64,000 bases of DNA, taken from positions 62,001 to 126,000 of the forward strand of contig BDIU01000265.1 in NCBI GenBank assembly GCA_002118135.1, read 5' to 3'. Positions 23,601 to 33,861 of this stretch are shown here, piece by piece. Source of the DNA: Trebouxia sp. TZW2008. Lineage: Eukaryota > Chlorophyta > Trebouxiophyceae > Trebouxiales > Trebouxiaceae. The notes under the pieces were generated by a model. That model made no database searches and was not told where the DNA came from. It saw only the letters and a program-made list of their open reading frames with translations. The stretch's first letter is position 1. Each line of letters starts with the position of its first letter. A program made the position numbers and the translations under genes.

Positions 23601-26600
23601 ATGAACTCAGCAAACCCCCTGTCTCCTGCTAAAGGACCCGCAAAAGTGTAGACAGCCCCAATCCTACTGTACAGCTTCTTGACGCCTTGCACTTCAATTT
23701 TGATGTCATCAGGTTTCTTGACTGTTGGGAACTGCTTCTCAGCTTCCTCACTGAGACTAGCCAGGACATGGGCACAGACAGACGTGAGAGCTCCACCTGC
23801 AATGTTCATTCATGCATCCATTCAGTCAAGACGCATGAGCCTGCTAAGGCACCTGCAAGAGTGTAGACAGCACCGATTCTACTGTACAGTTTCATGACGC
23901 CTTGAACTCCACTTTTGATGTCGCCAGGTTTCTTGACCATTGAGAATTGCTTCTCAGCTTCCTCACTGAGACTTGCCAGCACAGTGGCACAGACAGATGT
24001 CAACGCTCCACCTGCAACAAACCAAAACACAAGTATAGTGCACAAACGCAAATGTGCTTTTAGGTAGAGCAATCTAAAGCATGCACGTTTGAGCTGCTGG
24101 ATTGTTGCCCAAATCTGCGTCAAGACCATCTAGGATGGACACATGTCAAGCTAGTGCAGTGCCAAATCAGTGCTGCTATCTGCAAGGCATGTTAAATTGC
24201 ACATGGGAGATGCCTGCTGCCTGTGCTGAGACATACAGAAGACATACAGAAGTGTGCTGCTGAACATGAGCCAACAAACAGCACTCTTCATATCACTCAT
24301 ATGATTACGCAACATGCAGATGTACATGCACAATTGCCCAGCTTGGATCCTGTTGACGCAGTGATGGACTGAACTCAATTGTATGATATGCAGATCAAAC
24401 TATGCAGCTCCACAAGTATATGGGTTAGCTTCTGCTAGTACAGTTGTCAAATGAGCTCACCCATGCTGTGCCCAGTTATGTACAGTTTCTTCTTGTTGTT
24501 CTTGAGAGCATTCACAAGAGCTTCACAGATTTCTTGGAAGATGCTGTGCTTGGGGTCCAGCAAGGGATATAGCAGCGCCTCATACCAGCCGCCATGAACT
24601 TGACCGTGGATCACTCCATTCTCTTTGCACAAGTCAATCTGCACATAAAGCTAGCTTTGACAAGACTTAGAGCCACTTGATGATTCATCAGAGATGGAAA
24701 CAGCATTCATGCACAGATGACTAGGAAATTGCTAAGCTTGAGGTCCAGCAAGGGATATAGCAGTGCCTCACACCAACCACCATGTACTTGACCATGGATC
24801 ACTCCATTCTCTTTGCACAAGTCAATCTGCAAATTCATCACAACAAGAATAACAAAACAACAATGACATCATCGATAACGCTCATAGAAGTGAAATCCAC
24901 AACAGGCAAAATGGTGACAGTGACAGTGACAGTGACAGTGACAGTGACAGTGACAGTGACAGTGACAGTGACAGTGACAGTAGTAGGCAAATTGCATACC
25001 AGAGAAACAGGAAGAAGGACAACAAGGAGAAGAAGTCGAAACTGCAAAACAATTACCTCTCCATCAGAGGCCCACTCAATCAGCTTGGAAGGTTCGGTGC
25101 CTCTGAAGAAGAGCACCACCGCATTGTCGTTTGTCATCAGGAAAGCATCTGTGTCAGGGATCAGCTTGGCGGCTACCTGCACAACTTCCAAATGAGTCAA
25201 TGTACAACCCAACAAATCAGCTCTGAAGAAGAGCACCACCGCACAGTCATTTGTCATCCAGAAGGCATCACTTTCAGGGATCAGCCTGGCAACTACCTGC
25301 ACAGCTTTCAACATTAGTCAGCATCAAAATTCCTTCAGGACAGTGACTGATGCCTCCTGGTATTAGCACAGATTCTCTTTGTTGGAGGATCAGCTTTTGC
25401 AGAATTGACATGACATGACATGACATGAACATGGCATGGCATTGGCAACATGTAAAGAGCAGCACAGGGTGTTGTTCTGCTCAACACAAGCGCAATCAAA
25501 GCAGTGCTGAGGCAATCAGTTGGTATTGAGAAACTCTGACAGTCAGAAAGTCTGACAGTCAGAAGCATATGCGACTGCATGCAGCAGCTACATAGCGTAT
25601 GTGTCACCATGCATGGAGACAAGTGTAAGTCATGCCCATGTGATGAAAGTCATGCTGATCTTTGTGTGTGTACCTGGCTTGCATATTTCAGATGCTTGAA
25701 TTAGAGTTTGCCACTTGTGGCACATGCGATTAGACTTGCTGTCTAGCTGAAATTATATACTCTCTCTCTCATGCCACACTCACAGGTTTAAAAATGACTT
25801 ATAATTTATTCATTCATTTGTACAAAATGCGTGCTAGACAGGCTCAGCAGGCTCAGCTAGGTAAGTACTTGAGCAGTCAACTGTCTGCAACCAGTTTGGC
25901 TCTGTGCTATCCTTGAACCACTTGTGGTTCCCTGAAATCCATTTTCAGCTGCGCAATTACATTACAAGGATGCATATGGACTGACCTCTGCAGAGTAGAT
26001 TTCTTGCTTTTTGGTTTTGTTTTGCTCATTGCTCCTCTGATTCCATTTCTCACGATCATTTCTTTCCTGACGCACGCTTGTCGCTAGCTTTTGGCCTTTG
26101 GCTTGCTTAGTCTTGAAGTGGCCAAGGTATTTCCAGCCCCACAAGTTGGTCACAACATGCTTGACCACAATTGGATCCTCATATGACACCTGCAGGTTTC
26201 AAACATACCTGCATCTGTTTTCTACCATTGTTTCAAAACCAAAGTACCTTCAACTCAACAAATTGGGCACAACATGCTTGGCCACACTTGGATCCTCATA
26301 TGACACCTGCAGCTTGCATACAGACCTGCATCTGTACAGACTGGTTTGTTCAGACACTCTTTCTGGTCTTAGTCCAGCAAATGTCAACAGCACTGTTGAA
26401 ATGCTGATATGTCACCAAGAATGACTTGTATAGCAAGCATGGCATCCGGCAAATGCCCAGATGCAATGGTGTGCTTGCATTTCAGCTTGGCAGGTGGCAT
26501 GAAAGCACAATGTTGGGCTAATTGATTCTGCGAACAATACACACCATCAACTGTGATGTAAACAGCTAACACCTTGAGCCCTCACAAACATGCATCATGT

Positions 26601-27872
26601 TGTCAGAAGCCAATAGATGCAGCATGCAGAATTGAAGGACACATGCAAGGACACAGAAGTTGACCTTGCAATGCATCCGGTATCTTGAAGCACAATGTTC
26701 TGCAATGCAGCTTGACTGCAACATCATGGCAGGGTATAGTCAAAGCTCGGCGAGCATGGCTTGCGTCAGCAAGGAAGAGAAATTGTACACCTTTATGGCC
26801 AAACATAAACAGTGCGCAATGCAGCCCAATCTTGTCTCAGTCAGCAGAATTGAAGTGAAAAGGCTGTAGTTGTATTTGACGGCAAATTGATCGCATACCT
26901 TGATGGCCAAACATAAAAAGTGCGCCACCCATTCATGCAGCCCATTCTTGTCATAGTCATCAGAGTCAAAGGGAAAGCTCTTAGGTTCATACAGGGACAC
27001 CTTGCCCTTTGGGCCCTGATGCATGACTGGGGCAAGGGGAACTCCAAAGGCAGGATCCACATTGTTGATGAAGGTGACAGGTATGTTCTCCCGGCCCACT
27101 CTAACATAGCTGCCTGCAGAAGCGCACTTTGCACTTCGCAACAGCATCAACAGATGTACGTTCTAGCACAGGTGACAGATACGTCCTGTCCATTCACTCT
27201 CACAAAGCTGCCTACAAAAGAAAACTTTGCAGCACTTCCCTTTTCCCATATCCTCAAGCAAAGGGTTTGCCAAGGTAGACCTAACACTGGAATTGCTGAA
27301 CTCTCACAAGCCAAAATGCACCTGACTGAGCCAGCAGGCTAGGGTGGCAGAACCCATCAGGGGAGGTATGCTCTGTTGCCCAAGCCCAAGAGCATGCGTT
27401 GCTTGATTGGGAAGCTAGCTTAGTTTCACACGAGCAAGTGTTCCAGGTCTAGCAAGCGAGCTCATGATCAATTAGCAGAGTAGACAGGTGCACAAACATG
27501 CAAGTTTGGCCCAGATGTTGTCATTGTCAGATAATGAGGAGGCAAAACAGGCTGTTTGAGGTGGTGTCTGCAGATTGCAACTGCAGATGCAATCTGGCAC
27601 TAGCTGGTACTTGCCATTGTCACAGATTTTTCTCCTTCCTGACCTGTGAGAGCTGCCAATGCTGGGTCGAGGACTTGAGTGACAAAGCCATACACGATAT
27701 TTGTGATGCGCTCGGTGTTGAGCCAACCGATCACAGCTACCAGGAAGCGCACTGCGAATTGCGTGACTCTGAGCTGCCCCTCCGCATAACTGTTCACCCA
27801 CGGAACTTGCTCAGCCTGCTTCATGCCAACGTGTTGGTGCTGCCGGGGTTGCACACCACGCTTCTGCGCCAT
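20607..27872 (-). CDS. Class-3 triacylglycerol lipase, OBL1-like
   Basis: Ten exons, all in phase: 27872-27611, 27113-26899, 26189-25986, 25176-25057, 24638-24461, 23796-23528, 23233-23150, 22539-22446, 21960-21844 and 20794-20607. Total 1,731 bp, 576 aa. The alpha/beta-hydrolase core has AVVLFFRGTE (oxyanion strand), the nucleophile elbow GHSMGG with Ser near residue 325, an Asp in SHSSDIVPK near 412, and YRHHPLEYF with a candidate catalytic His near 426. The order and the long C-terminal tail (a Trp/Arg-rich hydrophobic segment, then HFPCDYEQKLR) resemble plant oil-body lipase OBL1 more than secreted lipases. A role in neutral-lipid breakdown at lipid droplets follows from the family and is inferred. 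The start is the only upstream ATG in frame. Confidence 0.9.
21063..21124. repeat. GAGAA microsatellite
   Basis: Near-perfect pentanucleotide run of about 12 units in the last intron of the lipase gene. Confidence 0.95.
21172..21212 (-). repeat. 5' copy of the last lipase exon
   Basis: CTGCAG then GTATCTTATGCTTC, the acceptor and start of exon 20794-20607, is repeated about 400 bp upstream and breaks off after about 30 bases. Confidence 0.75.
21553..21717. repeat. CAGACT hexanucleotide repeat
   Basis: About 26 units of CAGACT with two interruptions near 21602 and 21615. It sits inside the 1,049-bp last intron of the lipase gene. It opens long spurious frames (Ser-Glu or Leu-Ser dipeptides) that should not be annotated as protein. 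Confidence 0.95.
21961..22270 (-). repeat. Tandem acceptor-side copies upstream of lipase exon 9
   Basis: The region before exon 21960-21844 (CTCCTGTATTGCA..GTAGCACTGCTGACAG on the plus strand) recurs about four times, with a unit of about 60-90 bp and strong decay. It lies upstream of the exon it copies. Confidence 0.55.
22590..22665 (-). repeat. 5' copy of lipase exon 8
   Basis: The GACATAGAGCTGTGGA start of exon 22539-22446 is repeated as GATATAGAGTTGTGGA with an ACAG acceptor. A third remnant (GGCATAGAGTTGTG) lies beyond the MITE near 23010. Confidence 0.7.
22685..22966. mobile_element. MITE, Tc1/mariner-like, TA target site
   Basis: A 282-bp element. Its terminal inverted repeats of 21 bp (starting CGTCCTTGAATTGATCGCGC at the left and CGTCCTCAAATTGATCGCGC at the right end read inwards) differ at two positions. 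TA flanks both ends (22683-22684 and 22967-22968). The interior has no coding capacity. It lies in lipase intron 7, between two copies of the exon-8 start, so it inserted into an already duplicated intron or the duplication spanned it. Confidence 0.85.
23042..23080 (-). repeat. 3' copy of lipase exon 7
   Basis: The end of exon 23233-23150 and its donor (plus strand CTGACCTAGGGTTC..CATGAAGC) is repeated about 100 bp downstream in gene orientation. Confidence 0.7.
23850..24015 (-). repeat. 5' copy of lipase exon 6
   Basis: About 150 bp of the exon that follows GHSMG is present twice. The upstream copy still reads GGALTSVCATVLASLSEE, runs to IGAVYTLAGALAG and then breaks off. The complete version is 23796-23528. 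Confidence 0.85.
24743..24833 (-). repeat. 5' copy of lipase exon 5
   Basis: The first half of exon 24638-24461, including the GCAG acceptor (AAGTCAATCTGC on the plus strand), is repeated about 190 bp upstream with roughly ten substitutions. Confidence 0.85.
24914..24981. repeat. GACAGT hexanucleotide repeat
   Basis: About 11 perfect units in lipase intron 4. It opens a spurious Val-Thr frame on both strands. Confidence 0.95.
25198..25312 (-). repeat. 5' copy of lipase exon 4
   Basis: Acceptor plus about 72 bp of exon 25176-25057 (VARLIPESDAFWMTNDCAVV in the copy) lie immediately upstream of the intact exon. Confidence 0.85.
26232..26310 (-). repeat. 5' copy of lipase exon 3
   Basis: The start of exon 26189-25986 (GTGTCATATGAGGATCCAA in gene orientation) is repeated 120 bp upstream, breaking off after about 65 bp of exon. 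Confidence 0.85.
26780..26835 (-). repeat. 3' copy of lipase exon 2
   Basis: The end of exon 27113-26899 (LCLAIK then GTGTAC) is repeated about 100 bp downstream. A matching acceptor-side copy of the same exon lies upstream at about 27157-27220, so this exon has fragments on both sides. Confidence 0.8.
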
Positions 27873-28159
27873 CGCAAGCGACAGATCCGCAAGGTCAGCT
27901 TGCGAGCTTGACCTAACTTCCTGTACAGGTGCAGTGGAGTGTCAGACAGATTTCGCAAGTCATAAGCCCAGGTGCAGCACGACAAATGATCAAATGCAGC
28001 GTTGCAACTGGCATCCCTTACGCGAAGCCTCACGGGCGCGAGACATCAGCTCTGCAAACACAAGTATTCGAGCAGTGGCTAGCTGCAGCAACGATCAACA
28101 GAGCTGAACCAGTCACTGACCTCTCGCTTACCGTCTGTTGACCGGACCTCAGCGTCCAG

Positions 28160-28798
28160 ATGGCCGCTGGAAGCGCACGTCTGGGTCCTTCTCGCGACGA
28201 AGGCCAGAAATGCAGCTACGTAGGTTCTGAACGGTCAGAAGATGGTAGGATGTGCAGTTCTCGTCAGCTGCATGCGCAGCTGCTATGGCGACTGCGACAG
28301 ATGTCAGAATCTGACAGCCCAGATGGCCTTGGCATTGACAAACAAGCGCAGCACAGGCAGGCGCATGCAAGGCTGATGCACTTCGACTCCTGCGTTGCTG
28401 CAGCTACATCAATGCTGAAATTGACTGTGTTGCCGCACTGCAATGCTCTGAAGTAAGCTTGATGGATTCGACTGATTACTGGATGAGCCAAACGCTCTGA
28501 CAATCCTTTGAGGCCTTTCATACATGTTTGCTGGAAGCAGAGCTACAGCAAGGTCAGATTGGTCCAGTGCGTCATGATGAAGTCAACAAGAACTGAATTT
28601 TGATCTAGATGGCTTGCATCAATTGTGAATTGGGCACCACAGGTCAACACAGCAATGACATACACAAAAGTCAGATGCACAAGGCCTGTCAAAAGGGCAT
28701 GATGTCAATTGTCAATCCAAGCAACAACATAAAAAGTCAAGACTGGCAAAACGCACTAGGTTCCATTCAGGCTCTGGCCAGAGCGTGCGACCTCTTGA
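28160..28798 (+). CDS. Small protein, unknown
   Basis: Three exons fit in phase: 28160-28452 (donor GTAAGC), 28609-28642 and 28760-28798, giving 121 aa. The N-terminal half is charged and Ser/Arg/Gln-rich. The C-terminal half is hydrophobic and aromatic (LKWLASIVNWAPQ). The gene is head-to-head with the lipase gene (287 bp between starts) and converges on the snRNP gene. I do not recognise a family. Small introns and phase agreement are the main support, so a chance open frame cannot be excluded. Confidence 0.4.
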
Positions 28799-28856
28799 CA
28801 CATGGCACACTGTTCAGCCATAAACAAGTCAGACCCAGAAACTGCATTCATTGTGT

Positions 28857-29540
28857 TTACGCCTTGGCATATGAAATGCTGATGGCATTCTGAGGCGTGA
28901 TTTTGAAGTCCTGCAACCCTTTCATAGCAGTTGTCGCTTGAGAGTCAGCTTCATACTCTACAAAAGCAATGCCAGGTCTGGCCTCTACCATTCTGACTTC
29001 TTGAAAGCCAGGAAACTGACTGAACAGCATCTGGATCATCTGTACTGTGGCTGTTTCTGGCAATGATTGGACGAACAGAATCTTGTTGGGGCCTGAAGTG
29101 CCACCAGCTGTGGTTTGTGTTGCACCACCAGGTCCACCAGAAACATGGCCAGGTCCTGTCTTTCTTTCTTTGCCTTTCTGTAGCAGAGCATCCCTTGCTG
29201 CTGTATTTCGCTTCGACCTCGCTTTCCGGTCTGCTCCTTCAAATGTGCCATCAGCTTTCGCAGCTGCATCTGACTTGCTTGTGGCGTACGTGATCCTCAT
29301 GGGTTTGTCAAAGAAGGGAAATCTTTGCATGGAGTGCATAGCGTTGGTTGCCGACACCACGTCCTCGAATACAACCCACGCTTGGCCTCTCATCCTATAC
29401 GTCTTGAGACATACTACATCTAGCACTTTGCCGAACTGACCGAACACAGCGTACAGACTCTTTCTGAGCTCGTCCTTGGTGAGCTTTTCATACAGATTGT
29501 TGACATACAAGGTCTGATTGGGCGGTATGTCTGCGCTCAT
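28857..29540 (-). CDS. U1A/U2B''-type spliceosomal snRNP protein
   Basis: A single intronless exon encodes 227 aa with two RNA-recognition motifs. RRM1 (about residues 8-90) opens TLYVNNLYEKLTKDELRKSL and has RNP1-like RGQAWVVFED. RRM2 (about 150-225) has KILFVQSLPETAT and RPGIAFVEYE. The basic linker contains Gly/Ala-rich sequence. This is the layout of U1A and U2B'', which bind stem-loops of U1 or U2 snRNA. Many lineages carry one dual-purpose protein, and I cannot tell which snRNA this one binds. The start is the ATG at 29540, because the frame upstream has only GTG. The start is 348 bp from the divergent RRP41 start. It is the only clearly intronless gene here, and it has no exon-copy debris. 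Confidence 0.93.
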   Translation of the reverse strand: MSADIPPNQTLYVNNLYEKLTKDELRKSLYAVFGQFGKVLDVVCLKTYRMRGQAWVVFEDVVSATNAMHSMQRFPFFDKPMRITYATSKSDAAAKADGTFEGADRKARSKRNTAARDALLQKGKERKTGPGHVSGGPGGATQTTAGGTSGPNKILFVQSLPETATVQMIQMLFSQFPGFQEVRMVEARPGIAFVEYEADSQATTAMKGLQDFKITPQNAISISYAKA

Positions 29541-29888
29541 AGTTCGAGTTTGCAACACGACAGCGCACGACTAGTGTCTAAGCTTGCCTGCGCAACGCGC
29601 TGGGTACTATCAAGAGCATTGGTCCGGCAAAGAGAAATTTAGGGTTTGCAGGCCCTGGGCAGCAAAGCATGCTAGCATGGCATGAGCGAAAGCAATTTGC
29701 GCAGCGCAATAGACTCGCTGCACGGGGAACTTCAGCTTCTGGACACTTTTGCAACTCACACACAATATCTTGCAGCACACTTGGCACTATCCACTTCAGC
29801 TGATAGACTGAGTTTAGGACGATCACTGCGCAACGCTTGACCTAATCACACCGTTCATGGTGATGCCTCTACGATAGCTTGATCATCT
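29541..29888. promoter_or_regulatory. Shared divergent promoter region
   Basis: These 348 bp lie between the ATG of the snRNP gene (minus) and that of RRP41 (plus), with no coding frame of note. It is presumably a bidirectional promoter for two RNA-processing genes. I see no diagnostic core element. Confidence 0.5.
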
Positions 29889-31435
29889 ATGGAGTACATC
29901 ACCCCAGAGGGCTTACGGCCTGATGGTCGAAGGCCAAAGGAGCTCAGGCAGCTGTCTTGTCAGTTTGGAGTGTTAGCCAAAGCAGATGGTTCGGCGACTT
30001 TTGAAATGGGCAACACCAAGGTATTGACCCATGTACCATGAACGGCAGTCCAACAGCGTATGTGTCAAGTATCAACTCTGCTCTAGGTTTTGGCTGCAGT
30101 CTTTGGCCCAAGGGAAGTTGAGCAGCGATCCAAGATGGAGCGTGGCCGTGCCATAGTGCAGTGTGAGTATGCAATGGCAGCTTTCAGCACAGGCAAGGCT
30201 TACATTTGATGCTCCTTCACAGTGTGCAAGATGTGCTGTCTTGCAAGCAAGTTTGCAACTATGTTGTTGCATGACACAAATGTTGTCTTGTTGCTATGAT
30301 GCACAGTATCTGATCTCTGCCAGTTTTACAGCTTGCTCATCGGTGCAATTTGGGAAATCTGCTTTCACATCACCTTCAATCGCGTTTGTTGTACTGCAAG
30401 GTGAGCGTCGCCGCAGGGGAAAGACAGACAGAAGATCAACAGAGCTGTCTACAGTCATCAGGAATTGCCTGGAGCAAACTATCTTGCTTGAACTGATGCC
30501 ATCATCTCAGATTGATGTGTTTGTGCAAGTACTGCAGGTGAGTCATCCTGCACTTGCTCATGTCTATACAGTTTGAAGTCTTTGTAGGTCATTCTGTTAG
30601 CAGGCACTGTCCACTGATGCATCAATGCTCTCTCTAGATTAGCCAGATTTAGCTGTGACGTGCAGTGAAGCCGGCATGCCTTACAAGCTTAGCTTACAGC
30701 CGCTGTCACATCTGCTTCACCTGTGTTCACTCCTTGCAGCCTACGCGCAAGTGACGCATTAGCGCTGCAAAATGCTTTGAGACTCAAAGGAGACTTGGAC
30801 GTGAGAGTACCTGCAGCACCACTCACACCTCAGCTGCAATGTATGCTCACAATTTTGCACTGAGCACAATAGTTACAATTGTCGCGCTGCATCTGTATCA
30901 AGCTGGAATCTGACTGAACAATGCTGCACAACGCGTCGAGTGAAGACAAATGGTTCAGGACAGCACAGGACTAAAATAATTGGGTATAGCTGATTGCTGC
31001 AATACATATATAGCTGGGCCTGCGCAGCCTGTCTAGCACACATTTAGAATGAAACAAAGAATGAATGGATTGCAGGCTGATGGAGGGACGCGATGTGCCT
31101 GCATCAACGCAGCAATGTTAGCCATAGCTGAAGCAGGCATACCCGTCAGGGACCTCATAGCAGCGTGTGCAGCTGGGTATCTTGACTCAACCAGCATATT
31201 GGACCTAAATTACATGGAAGACTCAGGAGGGGGCCCTGATGTTGCTGTAGCCATACACCCAAACATGAACAAAACAGTGCTGTTGCAAATGGATAACAAG
31301 GTGCCCATTGATGTGTTTGAGGGGATATATGGTTTAGCTGAGCAGGGCTGCAGAGCAGTGGCAACTTTCATGAGAGCTGAGCTCTTGGCACATGTGCAAC
31401 GACTTGCCATAGTGCGGGGACCAATGCGGCTGTAA
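29889..31435 (+). CDS. RRP41: Exosome complex subunit RRP41 (EXOSC4)
   Basis: Four exons: 29889-30020, 30087-30192, 30401-30537 and 31076-31435, giving 244 aa, the family's usual length. RNase PH fold: RPDGRRPKELR near the N-terminus, GPREVEQRSKMERGRAIVQC, FSTGERRRRGKTDRR, then LQADGGTRCACINAA and MNKTVLLQMDNKVP. The protein is a subunit of the RNA exosome ring, acting in nuclear and cytoplasmic 3'-5' RNA processing. Eukaryotic members are usually inactive except in plants, where RRP41 keeps phosphorolytic activity. Whether this one does is not shown. Intron 2 needs a GC donor (CAG then GCAAGG at 30193), forced by the conserved STGERRRR join. A TGTAA motif at 31490-31494, about 55 bp after the stop, matches the chlorophyte polyadenylation signal. 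Confidence 0.95.
30193..30400 (+). other. GC-AG intron in RRP41
   Basis: The donor is CAG/GCAAGG and the acceptor is GCAAG/GTGAGC. The join restores the conserved FSTGERRRR. A GT donor in the same frame is not available. Confidence 0.85.
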
Positions 31436-32364
31436 AGACGAACCTTGCTTACCACGCTGCTGAAGTATCTCTTCGTCTGTACCAAACCTTGTAATCTCTC
31501 TTTCTCTCTCTCTCTGTCTTCATATGTGTCTTTCTGCGTTGCATGTGTAGGTCAAGTGTTGGGACAATTGCGCACCAGTGCTGCATTTACTTTGAGACCG
31601 CCCACTGGAACAACAGGTCTTCTTTTGCAGCTGTGTCAATTATGCAGTTCACTATTCACATTCAACGTCCGACGGTCTCTTGAGAGGCCCAACAGGGGGC
31701 CACAGGACTGTGGCAGGACCGTTCTGAGGACAACATCCAAAAAATGGCCAACATAGCATATTTGCCGTTACCGCTCCATGCGAAAGGATGACGGGTCCGT
31801 CCTGTGGCACACTGGAAGCCTCGTGACATGGGCTGTCAAATTACTTTCTCAGATGCAGCAGCCTCAGCAAAATCGACTGTGACCGCTATACTCTGTGCGA
31901 ACTTTTGCGGCATATGCATCAGCTTAGGTGTGAGTGGTGTCGCAGATACTCTCATGCCCTGGACACTCTGCGTTGGAATTGCTAGAAGATCAAACGTCGT
32001 TTCCATGTCGAAACGACGCAACATTGTATTGCGCAACAGTTTTCGTTTGCACCGGTGATGCTGACACTGCCGATTTGACATACGATAGCGTCGGATACAC
32101 CGTCAAGCATCACGCAAGAGCGCACAACATAGCCAACGCCAGCAGACAGAAGCTTAGGCAGCGAGAGAACCAGGTGTGACACTTCAGGCGTGTTCCGCGT
32201 TCTCAAAGGAAGCCTTGACAGCATGCAGTGCTGAAGCAAGAGTGTAAGAGCGCAGCCTTGCAGCCCTTGAGGGCAGCCTGAACATTCGCTGGTCTATGTC
32301 GTGAACAGTCAAAAGCTTGGTCACACGCCAACAGTGTCTCAGCTGTTGCAGCAAATTGGCAGAC
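31436..32364. other. Intergenic, contains a dispersed repeat
   Basis: No gene with consistent splicing was found. A segment at about 31900-31960 (minus) belongs to a repeat also seen near 3497-3545 and 30800-30850. An open plus frame ending in KLRQRENQ at about 32171 with a GTGTG donor could be a 5' exon of the next gene, but this is weak. Confidence 0.4.
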
Positions 32365-33861
32365 ATGGCAGGTGCTCAATTGCCAGCAGCATTTGAAGCC
32401 TGTCAGCTGGCCAGAGTCATGGCCCCTGAGTCATATTCCTGCTGCCGGAAAGGCAACACACAGATGCTGCAGAGAATTGCCTCATGTCAGCAATGTCAAG
32501 GCACATACACAGCTTATGTGATGTACACCTTTTCAGCAGCGCAGTATGCAATTGCAACTGGAGATCTGTGGCTGTCTTACGGCATGAGCACGCAGGAAGT
32601 GAGTAGTACATGTGAGAATAGCACATATTTCAGTCTTGTTGACAGCTGTGTCTGATTCCGCAATGTCATCTAGTACAAAGCAGACAAGTTCTGAGTGTGC
32701 TGATCATGCAGAAGATCATCATCTTCTTCATGCTTTGCTGCACATATGAATCCACAACGTTGATGATGATAAACACTTATGAGCAACGTTGTCAACAATG
32801 TTCAAGGCAGTCAGTTTCATTTTTTATGACATGGATTGTTACATGTCACCGCATATCAATGCCACGATCAGTAAAGCATGTCACTGATTGACCCCAAATT
32901 GCCAAAAGAAGCATAAAATAAAGTAAAAATGTGCAAATGCAGACATTGCATGCTGCGCAGGAGGAAGCCACTGTGCCCCATATGCAACAGCTAAAATCCA
33001 TTGGAGGGATCATCAGGAAATGTTTTGAAAATGCTGGTTGCAATGTCCACTGGAGTGGTGAAGCAGATGACAGCATTGTGATCAAGGTAGAGCACTTACC
33101 GCAGTTTTGCTTTTGCACTTTTGTATCGACAGCTAGAGATGGCAAGCAGCAGCATTCACTGTTATGGCCACTGATAATCCTCTCTCTTCTTCTTCTTTTT
33201 TCTTACTGAACTGGTAGCCTTGTCATGAGCTGTGTCATATAGCCACAGTGACCAATTATATCATGTCACATGGCCTCGTGCTGCACCAAAAGCCACAGGG
33301 CAAAGTGCAACTGTGGCTGAACATGGTACTCAGAGATTTATTGTTGAGGCAAGGTGTTGAAGCATAATGGTGCATTAAGCTGCTTCATGAGACCAACATC
33401 TTATCACTGGCACAAATGCTTGAATGTTGCTATGATATGTGATCTCGGCAATTATCAAAAGCTTGCTCATCAGTGCAGAAATGGAAATCTGCTTTTGCGT
33501 CACCAACTAAGCATATGTTTCAGCACACATGCATGCACCACATGGAAGGCATAGCAATGATTCTGATGTGATGCTTTGCTTTTATTTCTCAGGACTTGCA
33601 GTCAAAGCAAGAAGACTTGAATCCTATGATCAATGTCAACACACAGGTGTGCAACATAGGGAAGGCAGAATAGTGGCTCTGATGTGACCCTTCTTTTGCT
33701 TTCAGGATTTACAGCAAGAAGATCGTGACTATTTGCAAAGCAAGATGGCAATGCATCAGACCGGTTTGGCTCCTTTCACAAGCAGCGACAGCCCAGCAGC
33801 TCAGTATGAACAATGCAGTCATGCGCAATTCAGTTGCATTTGTGGCTCAGTCTGTTACTAG
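32365..33861 (+). CDS. Unknown protein, four exons
   Basis: Exons 32365-32598, 32943-33086, 33593-33646 and 33706-33861 all begin and end in phase 0 with good splice sites, giving about 195 aa. The first exon is Cys/Gln-rich (YSCCRKGNTQ, SCQQCQGTY). The second has GGIIRKCFENAGCNVHWSGE. The last ends Cys-rich at TAG 33859-33861. Exon 33593-33646 and the start of exon 33706 are relatives: both open GACTTGCAG or GATTTACAG after similar intron tails. The third exon may therefore be a duplicated exon start that became a usable 18-codon exon. I do not recognise the family. The first exon is the least certain part. Confidence 0.5.

Noticed and set aside
24838..25000. Val-Thr repeat frame next to the lipase oxyanion exon
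   Set aside because: It is a reading of the GACAGT repeat. The exon ends at a good donor at 25057.
29541..29558. Longer N-terminus for the snRNP protein
   Set aside because: The upstream in-frame start would be GTG. The first ATG at 29540 gives the expected N-terminus.
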